From Phymatolithon calcareum (Eukaryota > Rhodophyta > Florideophyceae > Hapalidiales): 64,000 nt of DNA. Under the pieces are notes generated by a model. That model was not told the DNA's origin and did not search any database. It saw only the letters and a program-made list of their open reading frames with translations. The position numbers were made by a program, and so were the translations under genes. Position 1 is the stretch's first letter; every line of letters starts with the position of its first letter. The DNA lies in contig OZ345361.1 of assembly GCA_977006965.1 (NCBI GenBank), forward strand, positions 992,001 to 1,056,000, written 5' to 3'. This document shows, in pieces, positions 31,905 through 42,691 of the stretch.

Positions 31905-32754
31905 TGTTTAGAAGATATGAAGGTTGAGTTGAGACGATGGTGCATGGTTCCTTAGTTTATTCCGAAGTCGGGGAACTTGGTGGGATTACATAGTCGTCAC
32001 CACACTACTCTAGAAATCTTCTGACTTAGGTTTTCTACTATGCCAACGTAAGAACTGACGACGTCAGCAGCCTTGGATACACGATCGTGCATGTCGTGTA
32101 CTTCGCGTGTACGATGGCCCTACATCATTGGATCCTGATCATGTAATGCATGACAAACAGCATTACTAATGGTCGCCTGACACTTGTAACCTTATGGCCA
32201 CGTACCCCATTACACATCTAGCCATGCACATTACATTGTCAACAGTGAACATGACACTTACAACCATGCTTGTCGTTTGCATGACACTGTATTATGCATG
32301 TCATGCATAATGACAGTAACAACAATGCACATGACACTTGCGCAATGTACTTAACGCGTGTAAGGCGTAGAAACAAAGAATAGCTAGCTAGTATCAGCCC
32401 TATTGGCTACACCGATGAAATTCAAAGTAAACAAACAATCATATCTTGACAACACAGGAATCCTCAATCACGTGCAAATACTTACACGTGTTCAAACAAT
32501 ATACTTCTATATCTATCATAAAGGCTATATGCCAATGTATGTGTACACGTGTACATATCAAAATTATTGCAGCGGTCCTTGCTTAAGACACTGTGCAATG
32601 AGTGTGCACTATATGTGTCTACTGACGGCTATAAATAGTCCAATTTCGCCACGTGTCCTAAAAAGCTTTTTCACGGCGCATTTTTGAAGGTCCCGAAAAT
32701 CGCTAATTGAGAACAGACTTTTTGAAATTTTGGTCGAAGGTACCACTTTCAACA
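31905..32754 (-). mobile_element. solo LTR of family L2 (850 bp), target duplication CCCAA
   Basis: TGTTTAGAAGATATG...CCACTTTCAACA is flanked by CCCAA at 31900-31904 and 32755-32759. Removing it rejoins the hAT reading frame exactly. Its orientation is inferred from GTTCCTTAGTTTATTC, which matches the minus-strand form of the 440-bp Copia LTRs. It carries CACGTG at 32469, 32485, 32546 and 32650. A second, split copy is at 56095-58442. Confidence 0.9.
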
Positions 32755-33278
32755 CCCAATTCCGCTATGTGGATTTTCAAGTGTGGAACGTGACGGAAGG
32801 ATTCTGGACGGGGCTACACGAATTTTGTGAGTCACGTTCAATCCGAGCATCCAATCGAACTGAACGCTTTATGCGCTGAGAGAGAGTCGACAACAAATAC
32901 CTCGCAAGTTTCGAGGCCTTTGTCTCTGTTTTATCCTCGCAAAACGGTACACGCCCACGGCTTGCTAGAGTTTTTCGTCAAAAGCCTGCTGCCGTTTATT
33001 GTCGCCGAGAACCGTATTTACACTGCTGCTTGTCGATTTGATTCCATGAGCTACAAGATCGTCATGAAGTTCCTCGATACTCTCACGAAAAGCATCGAAT
33101 CAAAACTCTCACGTCGCCATCCGTCGAACTTTGCACTTGTTTTTGACGGTTAGACCGCTGATGATAATCGCTATGCCGCTATATTCGCTATCTTTCCCGC
33201 TAATACGACTCACGGTTACGAGAAGTGTTTATTGGGGTTTTCAACTTTCCAAAATGAAGAAGGACAGAGCGCCGCTAA

Positions 33279-33718
33279 TGTTGGAAACGTGACTGCTTGG
33301 AGCTCTTGTCGCAGTACACATTATCCTATGTCATAAGTCTCTAACCATTTGTCATATGTTATGATCAAATCAATCAATGTTTTTTTCATCTTTACTGACA
33401 ATATTGCAGTTCAATCAATTTCTTGATTGCTCTTGTGATTGTCAGTAATTCAATCATTTTGTTGGATGCCATTGGCACTGTTGGTTGATCAATCATTTTC
33501 CTGATTGAATCAATCACAGTCGACAATTCCATCTTTCAGTTGATTGATTCAATCACAGTTAATAGTGCAATCAGCATCAGAAGTCGCATCACAAATCAAT
33601 CTGAGGCCTATAAAAGACCTGGATCTGAAGCCACGACTCAGTAGACCAAGGAACATCTCTCAACCAACCCAACTATCTCAACCATCCCAACCATCAACCT
33701 CAGAACCTCCATCTATCA
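33279..33718 (+). mobile_element. solo Copia LTR (diverged), target duplication GCTAA
   Basis: TGTTGGAAACGTGACTGC...CATCTATCA (440 bp) is flanked by GCTAA at 33274-33278 and 33719-33723. Skipping it restores a continuous hAT reading frame across the site. The middle is A+T-rich with repeated CAATCA motifs, so it is a separate sub-family from the 18-60 kb LTRs, although the first 35 bases agree. Confidence 0.92.
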
Positions 33719-34706
33719 GCTAATTACCACGAATTTCTTAAGTTCGTACCAAGTGTGTTTGGAAAATTGCTATCGACTATTGTTGCACTCATCGGCGACA
33801 ACTGCTCGACTAACAAGTCGCTGGCAGACTTATGTGGTGCAAATTTTGTTGGTTGTGCGAGACACCGTTTTAATTTGGCCATGAAGGACATGATACGTCT
33901 ACACAAAACCATTATTGAGAACGTCAGGACAATCATGCAAAGGCTATCGTACCCTATAGCGGCCGCAAAACTCCGCAAGTTTACGCGCTTACATGCCTAC
34001 CGGAGCAATGTGACACGATGGCCATCGACAGCGGAAATGGTCAAGCGCTACATTACTATCAGAGAGTTTCTACCCTAGCTGAATATTGACGAGGTCAATG
34101 CTCTAACGTTAAGCACACAACAAAGCCGAAAACTATAGTCGTTATGCGAGGAGCTCACTTCATTGGATGCGATTACCAAGGCTCTCCAAAATGATGACGT
34201 ATCGATGATGGACGCCCGGGTATTTTTCGATAAGGTGATAGAAGAGTTTCCACAACTTTCTGTCCGCTAGGAATCGACGGCGGCAATCATCCATCACTCT
34301 GAAGTCGAATCCGGAATTGTGAAAATTATTGAGAAACGTGTTTCTGCGTCGCCAGCGGCTGAGCTATTTGCTGCCGAGAAATTGAAGAATGTTATCTGTG
34401 CTGTTAGTTTGACTGTTAAGGTAACTTTACTATCTCTGGCCGAGCTCGCATTGAAGCGTCGCAAAAGCGTTTTTTCCTCTGATTCTGAGTACATGGAATT
34501 GCAATTCATTGTACTAACGTCGAACATGTGGGAGATGCCTTTCTCTATCGCTGGTTACGCGTTGGATGACAGAAGAAGAAGCGTTATTCGTGCAAAACTT
34601 CGAGAAGCAGATGTTCTTTTACGCTAACACGGGTGCGCGTGGAATACAGGACGTCAATGCTTTCGTGACAGAAAGTAGCCAGAGGCATCCAATAATTAAG
34701 GAATAA

Positions 34707-35455
34707 CCAGTTATTTATTCCTGACTGAACTTGAAAACAATAATATACTTCTTCTGCGTTCAACACCTTGATATTTATTCTCGACACTGCACGAGAAAAG
34801 AATAAAAACAAAGAAATAATTCCAATGCTTTGTTCTCGACACATAGTACAGGAAAATTGAACTTAACGCCTTAAGGCCAGAGTCGAGACATAGATTCCGT
34901 CCATCGGTGGGATGCTCTGCGCACGGTCTACTTTTTTGCATCACATATGTGGGGTAATAAGTTGTCCACACCTTTTCTCTAATCTCTGCCTCTGATCACG
35001 ACATACCAATAGCACGCTTCACAAATGTCAGATTCGCCGTGATAGATGAATTTTCCGCCTGCATACGTAATTTCCTCTTCATATTTTATTGCAGTTTGGG
35101 CGTTCCATGGTGCCCGCCTTTCCGTTTAACTACAGTACAGACTAATCCGTATATTTTTCAGTTAGGGCCACTTTGTTGACTGGATCCAGATCATTTCAGG
35201 CAGGTCGCGTAGCGATCGCCCCTGCTCGTTCTCCGGGACTAGTATGCGAAATGAACAGGGACTGTTTTCATGATATCCCTGTAGATCAGGCCCGACTTCA
35301 ACATAATAGAGAGGTGGCCGATCGTCAAGATGGATTTGGGAACAAGTGTTTATTCATCGGCTACAAACACATTCCACCACGCAGCGTACTCGGAGAATAT
35401 TAGGATAGAAAAGCTGCTGAGATCAGCGAAAGCACTAGTATCTAATAACTGGGAG
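34707..35455. other. no confident gene; 76-codon plus frame at 35173-35403
   Basis: The frame at 35173 reads NKCLFIGYKHIPPRS towards its end and may be part of the interior of the L3 element whose LTR follows, but its orientation is opposite to that LTR. The rest is AT-rich and empty. Confidence 0.3.
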
Positions 35456-35788
35456 TGAAAACATAAGGGTTGGGGATTATCGTGAAAAGGGTTGATGTCT
35501 CTGAGATGCGATGCCTCAGTTTAAGATGCGATCAAGATCGCCGCTTAAATAGGGCAGGGGCAAGTAATTGCACACCCTGCAAAGAGGGGGGCACTAACCG
35601 ACGCTAGACTAATATTACGTTGAGTGTTAGTCGGCGTCTGCGATAAATCTGTTGGCCCCTCTTGGAAGAGGCGTTCACGATACTGTATTGTCAGTGTCGG
35701 TGGATAGATCACAAGGAGCCGTTATAGAGCTCCTAGGTCGATGGTGATAATGTTGTTCATCACACCGTCGCAACATTGCGTGTCTACA
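35456..35788 (-). mobile_element. LTR of family L3, minus orientation
   Basis: On the minus strand it starts TGTAGACACGCAATG and ends TTATGTTTTCA. The block CTATTTAAGCGGCGATC and the start agree with the plus-strand copy at 7957-8200. CTCCCAGT follows on the internal side in both. It is longer by about 90 bp in the middle. No target duplication was identified (right flank AGTAG). Confidence 0.55.
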
Positions 35789-36270
35789 AGTAGCAAGAGC
35801 CTATCTCTCGAATCTCGCATATCAACGATCCGGTATAGTGGGGCGAACTGCTCCATGATCTAGTCAGTTCAATTGATCGCGTTTAACGCACAGGTCGTCT
35901 GCTATTCACCCACAGTGTCTCTTGCTTACCCAGTGGGAAAATTTCCTTGACAATCCAGAGAAGTAGATAGATTTTTGGTGAGAATTATGCTGCCACGCAA
36001 GCCATTTGTGAGTGTTATGTAATTCGCTCCAATGTCGTGCCCGGCCAGAGAAAACGTCGACTCGAAAGCGTAGATTTAGTGTCAACCTTAATTGAAACGC
36101 TATTAATCTAAGCCATGTACATAACTGAATGTGAACATCATCGCAAGTAGCCGTGGCTCCGAGATGGTAAAGGTGCGGAGCATCGACCGGTACTGTAGGT
36201 CGAACACTCAGCAGGCTCACTGAAACAATGAAATGGCGTAATGAGCACAACATAAGCTAAGTACTCCTGC
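35789..36270. other. no gene recognised
   Basis: A minus frame (36253-35906) is open for 115 codons with no recognisable domain. The stretch ends with CCTGC, the left flank of E2. Confidence 0.3.
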
Positions 36271-36717
36271 TGTTGGAAGTGTGATTGCTTGGAGCTCTAG
36301 TCGCAAACACACTTCAATATCAAGGTATGATCTCGGCACACGTGTACACATGTCAAGTTGAAAGTCAAAGTGTCTCAGAACTTTGAATCAAGAAGATTGG
36401 CAGTGACCTGTGTCAAAGTATGATAAAGAGTATGATAATCATACTCCCCTCCCTCAGTAGATAATTTTTGATTTTTTTTATGTTACAGGTGTCACATGAT
36501 ATTATGACAAATTTGTTTAAGGTTAGAGCGTCTCAGTCGTCGACTAAGGCTTTTACCTTTTCTGGTCGGATTCTCAGGCCTATATATGCCAGACCTGAGG
36601 TCCGCCAAGTGAATAAACCAAGGAACACATTCTCACCTATCTCAGCTTCTACTCAACTATTTTCTTTCAACCAAACTTTTTCACTCTCCTCATCCATTCC
36701 CTAACCTTCTTCCAACA
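36271..36717 (+). mobile_element. 5' LTR of E2 (sub-type B, 447 bp)
   Basis: TGTTGGAAGTGTGATTGC...CTTCTTCCAACA. It appears identical, in inverted orientation, to the E1 5' LTR at 23215-23661. Confidence 0.92.
36581..36587 (+). promoter_or_regulatory. putative TATA element in the LTR
   Basis: TATATAT lies about 310 bp into the LTR, preceded by TCAGGCC and followed by the conserved GACCTGAGGTCCGCC. All copies keep CTATATA or a close variant here, so it is the likeliest core promoter of the retrotransposon. No transcript evidence is available. Confidence 0.45.
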
Positions 36718-36731
36718 GGTTATGGGCCCAG
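36718..36731 (+). other. primer-binding site of E2 (initiator tRNA-Met half-molecule type)
   Basis: GGTTATGGGCCCAG starts at the first base after the LTR and is complementary to the anticodon region of initiator tRNA-Met. Confidence 0.85.
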
Positions 36732-37233
36732 TCAGCGCTTGATCACCACCGCGCTTCATCATCATCGTTGTCTCCGGGGCTCATCCTTCGCCCCCGATCT
36801 TCTCCTGGTTGCGCATCCTCGCTTGATTACCTCTGGTTTTCTCGCAAGGCCCGCTCCAGGGGACTTGTCTGTCAATATTCACGATCTTCCTGTTCGGTTC
36901 CTTGCTCAATTACCTCTGGTTTTTGATTGAGGCCCGTTCAGAAAGTGTTACAGCGTCTTGCAGTGCGCGTTGCCGGTTGCAGGTTCAGGTGTAGCAAACA
37001 CCACAAGGGTTTCTTTTGGGTCTCCTTGCTTGATTACCCTCGGTTTTCTCGTCGGGCCCACCTCAGGATACCACAAAGCGTCTTGCAGTGCGTGTTGCCG
37101 ACTGCAGGTTCAGGTGTACCAAAACGCCACAAGAGGTATACGGCCATTGAGCCATCCCCCGATCAAGGTCCGGGTCACATTGACTGGAAGGAATATCAAT
37201 TACGGAACAGATTGCCTCGATAGTTAACTTCGG
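36732..37233 (+). repeat. E2 5' leader with tandem repeats
   Basis: GCGTCTTGCAGTGCG occurs at 36953 and 37078 (period 125 bp), each followed by TGCAGGTTCAGGTGTA. TTACC-CT-GGTTTT blocks recur at about 36828, 36910 and 37034. A frame without ATG stays open from 36927 to a TAG at 37221; E9 keeps a comparable frame. Confidence 0.75.
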
Positions 37234-38327
37234 TTGACTCGCAGTGGACTCCCCGAACGGATTTTCGACAAGAATAGAAGACCCACACTCCCCAAAATGG
37301 ACAACTCGCAAGGAACACTGAAGGTCAAGAAACTCAATGAGACCAATTTCCATGCTTGGAAACAGAAAATTCAGCTAGTACTATCATTCCGCGAACTTGA
37401 TGAACACATTGAGGACGATCCACCAGCACGGGACTCGGACGATTTCACTCTGTGGCGTCGAAGTGACAACAAGGCAAAGGCTATTATCGGACTTTCTCTC
37501 TCGGATGAACATCTCGAGCATGTGCAAGATGTGAATACGGCCAAGGAAATGTGGCAGTCGATTCTCAATATCTTTGAACGACATACACTACTGAACAAAC
37601 TGGCCGCTCGTCGCAAGTTCTATACCGTCACAATGCTCGAGGACGAGAAAATACCTTCTTATACGAACCGTATTCGCCAGCTCGCATCCACCCTTAAGTC
37701 AATGGGTGTTGATATCGACGACAAAGAAATGGCGATGGCTGTGCTTAACGGACTTCCGGAACGGTACGATAGCTTAATCAGTGCACTCGATGCTCTTGGC
37801 AACGAGGATGAGTCATTCTCGCTCGAGTTTGTGAAGAGCAGACTTTTGCAAGAGGAGCAGCGTATGTCGATGAGAGTTGAAGCATCAACCGTGAAAGCTG
37901 AGACTGCGGCACTGTTCACAGCCAGACGCGATGGAGAACGCATTCGTGATCACTGCGACCATTGTCATCGATCCGGACATAGGAGCGTTAAGTGTTGGAC
38001 CAAATTCCCTCACCTTGCTCCGGAAGGATACAAACGTCGGAATGAAAAGCAAAAAAAACCATCTGCATTTCTGACTGATGAGTCGGAACCTGTTCGTGTC
38101 ATGTCTGATTCCGACTTTGTATGCTTGATGGCTAAGGTGCGCAATTCCGACATTTCCGAGAAGTCCAAGTCCTGGATCATTGACTCTGGAAGCACATCCC
38201 ACATGACGTTTGACCGCTTACTCTTCTGCACGTACACCGAGCTGTCCTCTACTGTTGAAATGGGAACGAAAGCTAAGGCCACAATCGCTGGAAAGGGTGA
38301 TGCCATTATTACGATCAATGTGAATGG

Positions 38328-38748
38328 TAATGATGAGGTTAGAAGTTTTTGGTGTTACGTTTATTCTCGTACGGCGGACGACGGTGGCTGATATAGCCTC
38401 CAGCAATTAGCCTCCAGCAAACCTGCCACGTGGCAGGTCTGATCAAATCAGGTTATGATACTACAAAGCGGCCGGCGCTTATGGGCCCCTTCCCACGTGG
38501 CACATTTGATCAAATCTTCTTATGATAACGAAACTATGATCTCAATCTGCTCGCATGCGTATGACACTTCCGTATGATGTAGCTTACACCATTACGGTAC
38601 ACAATAAGAGTCGCAACGCTCATCCGCGATCCGCGAGCAAGGTAAAATCGCGGCAACTGCATCGAGCGACTTAATCTCAATCGAAGAACAAAGCTCAAAA
38701 ATGTCGGGTACATTCCGCAGACCGTAGTCACATAGACGCAAATCAAGA
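38328..38748. mobile_element. unclassified 421-bp insertion in E2, target duplication AATGG
   Basis: Alignment with E1 and E9 shows that this block is extra. AATGG is present on both sides (38323-38327 and 38749-38753). It has no terminal inverted repeats and no TG...CA ends. It carries two similar modules, each with CACGTGGCA followed by TGATCAAATC and TTATGAT (near 38430 and 38503). It is not coding. It could be a short non-LTR insertion or a small non-autonomous element. Confidence 0.75.
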
Positions 38749-39690
38749 AATGGGAAGCCGTCGAAATGCAAACTCAGGGATGTTATGCACATACCGGAGT
38801 TTGGATACTCTTTACTATCGGTATCCAAAATGGATGAGTATGGATATGAGATTACGTTCAAGAACAGTCGATGCTATGTTAAATCTCATGATGACACGGT
38901 TGCTACAGGAACACTTTGCAAGAGTCTCTACTCACTCGATCTTGCAGATGGCAATAAAGTTACGAAAGTTTCTTGCTTTGGTACCCTCCATCTTTGGCAT
39001 GAACGTCTCGCTCATGTCCATCCCTCTGGTATCTCTGATATGGTACGCCATGGGGTGGTCAAAGGTGTGAACCTGCCTCCCAATCCAATCTCAGAACATC
39101 CATGCAAAGGCTGTCTCGCCGGCAAAGGTCATCGCGCTCCTATCCCAAAGTCTAGTAGTACTCGTTCTGAAGCTGTTCTCGATCTCGTACATTCTGACGT
39201 CTTAGGTACTATCGACATTCCTTCACTTGGAAGATCGCAGTACTTCATCATATTCATTGATGATCACTCCAAGTGGACCACGGTATACACCATGCGACGG
39301 AATTCGGAGAGCTTTGAGTGTTTTCGAAAGTTCCACAAGTATGCTGAAACCCATACTGGTAGAAAGCTTAAGCATTTGAACGTTCAGGACTTCTCGACTG
39401 CACCAAGGCTCAAGTCTATTAGGACCGATAACGGAGGCGAGTACCTTTCCGACGAGTTCAAGGCATATTTGGCACAACACGGTATACATCAGCAACTCAC
39501 AGTAGAATATACTCCACAACAGAATGGGGTGGCTGAGCGCATGAACCGCACACTTCTGAACTTGGTGGGCTCGATGCTTCATCACAGAGGCATCGAGAAG
39601 AAGTTGTGGGCTGAAGCACTTGCTACTGCCGTGTATGTTCGCAATCGAGTTACGTCACGAGGACTTCCTTCGAACACGACCCCCCATCAC

Positions 39691-40115
39691 TGTTGCAAGT
39701 GTGACTGCTTGGAGCATTTGTCGCATCACACTTCATTTGTGGATGTTTGATCCCGGTACAAGTGTACACGTGTCAATAAGTCTCACAGATGTGATTGGCC
39801 GATACGAATCATACCATCGTACTCAGCATCGAAAATGATGAGTATTGGTATATTACACGTGTATGACAATATGATAATGTTATGATAGATTTGTTTAGGG
39901 TTACTTGGTCTCCGTCGTCTGGCAAGGGCCCATAATTTGATCTATCATATAGAGCTAGTCTAGATCTGATATTCAGGACTATATAGCCAGGTTCTGAGGA
40001 CGAGCAAGGCAATAGACCAAGGAACTCATTCACAAGGAACTCATCAACCACTCAACCAATTCATCTCAGCCAAACCATTCCATCATCCATATCGCATCCC
40101 TAACCTCCAACAACA
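39691..40115 (+). mobile_element. solo Copia LTR in E2, target duplication ATCAC
   Basis: TGTTGCAAGTGTGACTGC...CTCCAACAACA (425 bp) is flanked by ATCAC at 39686-39690 and 40116-40120. Other copies read straight through here (CCCATCACATATGG). This LTR is diverged from the flanking E2 LTRs, so it belongs to another sub-family. Confidence 0.93.
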
Positions 40116-42248
40116 ATCACATATGGATGGGTGCCGCTCCAGACTTGGGACACTTACGTGTATTTGGCATAAAGTGTTGGTACGTGATTCCGAAAAAGAA
40201 GGTTAAGAAACTCGACTCTCGAACTCGTGAAGCCATTATGCTGGGATATGCGACTTCGTCCAAAGGATATAAGATGAGGGATCCGAGCTCCAAGAAGGTG
40301 ATTGTGTCAAGGGATGTGACGTTCGACGAATCGGATTGCGGATTAGTTGAGGCTGAAACGGATGTATCCACTGACATTCCAGGCGACGGAGTGGTCCAAG
40401 AATGTGATGATACGGTTGAAGCTAAGTACACTTCGGAGGAAAACAACAAGAACCTCGATGTGACTAACGAAGAAGGACAGCAGGCGGACGATGCAGAACA
40501 ACCAACAACACCACCGGCATATGAAGTAACTACACCGATGATCGCCAAACCCATTCTGCGCAGGTCAACTCGGGTCACAAAACCACCCACTGACCTCTGG
40601 AGAGCTCCCCCGCACACTGCAATGCTTGCCTTCGAATCTGTCAATCTCGCATCGGAATCCGCTTTGTCTTCTCATCAAATACCTCAGACCTTTAAGGAAG
40701 CGACTTCGAATGAGAACGTCGACTTCTGGTCTCCAGCCATTAAGAAAGAACATTCTTCACTCGTCCATAACAATACCTGGAAACTGGTTCCACGCAACTC
40801 CGACATGAACGTGCTACCGTGCAAGTATGTCTTCAAGGTCAAGGATACAGGCCCAAAGGTCCGAATTGTGGCAAAAGTGTTCCGACAGGTGCATAGGGTG
40901 GACTACGGTGAAACGTATGCCCCAGTCGTGAAATTCACCTCGATTCGTATCCTACTTGCAACAGTTGCTGTCCATGATCTGGAACTCCACCAAATGGATG
41001 TTGTGACAGCGTTCCTGCATGGTGACCTTGACGAAGACATCTACATGGAAGTTCCGGCCGGATTTCGAGATCCCAAGCGTCCCAACCTTATTTGCAAGCT
41101 CTTGAGGCACTATACGGTCTGAAGCAAGCTCCGCGGCAATGGCATGCCAAGATCGACAAGTTCCTCATCGACGAGCTCGGCTTCTCAAGCAGTCCAAACG
41201 ATTCTTGTCTGTACGTCCGGCACAAGTCAAACAGCATCATGATCATCGCCCTGTATGTGGATAACTTACTGATTGCTGGAAACGACACCTCTGCCATTTC
41301 GTGGATCAAGGGGGAGCTGAACAAGCGGTTTGAGATGAAGGACCTTGATGAAGCAAGTGTATACCTTGGGCTTGAGATTCGCCGGGACCGTACTCTTCGG
41401 ACCCTTCATCTTTCGCAGTCGTCTACGCTCAGTCGGTCTTGGAATGCTTCGGCATGGAGAACTCGAAACCTGCACCTACCCCAATGAAGTCAAGAAACAA
41501 GAACACCGCAATCGAGGAAGTGGATATCACCGAGTCCCTTGGAGACGAAGTTCCGTATCGTCCAGCTATCGGAAGCCTGATGTACTTGATGGTCGGCACT
41601 AGCCCAGACATCTCGGACTCGGTCGGCAAGCTTTCTTCGTTTTGCGAGAAACCCTTAAAGCGTCACTGGATGGGTGTTAAGCGCGTTCTTCGGTACATTG
41701 CAGGTACTCGAGACCACGGGATTCTGTTCGGTGCAAGTGGGAGCTTGGTGCCAATCGGGTACACAGACACGGATTCGGCACGATGTCGTGAGACAAGACG
41801 ATCAACAAGTGGCTATGTGTTCCTTCTTGCAGGGCGAACCATAAGCTGGCGTTCGAAGAAACAAACTATCGTCGCCACGTCAACATGTGAAGCGGAGTAC
41901 ATCGCTTCCTGTGCCGCCGCCAAGGAAGCTGTTTGGCTGTCAAGACTTATCGCAGATATCCAAGGTCTCCAGAAGCCCACTCTCATGACTTTGTATACCG
42001 ACAGTCAGAGTGCAATCGCAACCGGGAGGAACGCTGCCATCACTCAACGCAACAAGCATATTGACATCCAATATCACTACGTTCGTGATGTTGTTGCAAC
42101 AGGAAAGATCACGATTAAGTACTGCAATACTGAGTTCATGGTTGCTGATGCTCTAACCAAGCCACTCAATCGAATCAAGACAGCCAAGTTCGCTCAAGAG
42201 ATTGGAGTATGCAAACAAATGGCGTAGTGTCCCTCGATCAAGGGGGAG

Positions 42249-42691
42249 TGTTGGAAGTGTGATTAGTTGGAGCTCTAATCGCAAACACACTTCAATATCA
42301 AGGTATGATCTCGGCACACGTGTACACGTGTCAAGTCGAAAGTCAAAGTGTCTCAGAACTTTGAGTCAAGAAGATTGGCAGTGACACGTGTCAAAGTATG
42401 ATAAGAGTATGATAATCATACTTCCCTCACTCAGTGGATGATTCTTCATTTTTTCATGTTACACGTGTCATATGATATTATGACAAATTTGTGTAGGGTT
42501 AGTGTGTCTTCGTCGTCAATTCGGGTTTTAATGAAGTTGGTTGAGTTCTCAGGTCTATATAGTCTTGACATGAGGTCCGCCAAGCCAATAAACAAAGGAA
42601 CTCATTCTCACCTATCTCAGTTTCTAGTGAACCATTTCACATCAACCAAACTTTTTCTTTCTCTCCGTCACTTGCCTAACCTTCTACAACA
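42249..42691 (+). mobile_element. 3' LTR of E2
   Basis: TGTTGGAAGTGTGATTAG...TTCTACAACA follows the polypurine tract GATCAAGGGGGAG. It differs from the E2 5' LTR in the second half (GTCTATATAGTCTTGAC instead of GCCTATATATGCCAGAC). Confidence 0.9.

Larger units (their letters stand above)
31846..34706 (+). pseudogene. BED-finger hAT transposase, split by two solo LTRs
   Basis: Starting at ATG 31846 and skipping the LTRs at 31905-32754 and 33279-33718, one reading continues: a BED-type finger region (IFKCGT, then YTNFVSHVQSEHP), a helical segment ending NFALVFDG, TTHGYEKCLLGF, IVALIGDNCSTNKSLADL (catalytic-domain D), RHRFNLAMKDM, VTRWPS (the conserved W region), and a C-terminal dimerisation region (IVLTSNMWEMPFSIAGYA). 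Stops occur after FKCGT (TGA), after FDG (TAG at 33151), after REFLP (34076) and elsewhere, with a frameshift near 34600. It resembles a repeated oomycete hAT family. Clearly inactive. Confidence 0.8.
37297..42227 (+). pseudogene. Copia gag-pol of E2, interrupted twice and frameshifted twice
   Basis: Gag starts at ATG 37297 (MDNSQGTLKV). Then follow the knuckle CDHCHRSGHRSVKC, protease DSGST and, after the 421-bp insert, the integrase zinc finger and core (HSDV, RTDNGG, QNGVAERMN). After the solo LTR come the integrase end, RT and RNase H, to a stop at 42227. Lesions: the two insertions, a one-base deletion near 41105 (CTTGAGG for CTTGAAGG), and a one-base deletion near 41418 (AGTCGTC for AGTCGGTC). 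The RT box is YVDN. RNase H residues are present (GYTD, CEAEY, TDSQSA). Confidence 0.9.
36271..42691 (+). mobile_element. Copia element E2 (plus strand), carrying two later insertions
   Basis: Order: LTR 36271-36717, primer site, repeat leader, gag-pol from 37297 to 42227, polypurine tract (about 42231-42248), LTR 42249-42691. It is interrupted by a 421-bp unclassified insert (38328-38748) and a solo LTR (39691-40115). The 5' LTR is sub-type B and the 3' LTR a different sub-type. Flanks CCTGC and AAGCT do not match. As in E1, the two ends do not come from a single simple insertion. Confidence 0.88.

Noticed and set aside
36927-37223. 98-codon frame in the Copia leader as a protein-coding gene
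   Set aside because: It begins with TTG and contains no ATG at all, and it lies in repeat DNA. It is kept only as an observation.
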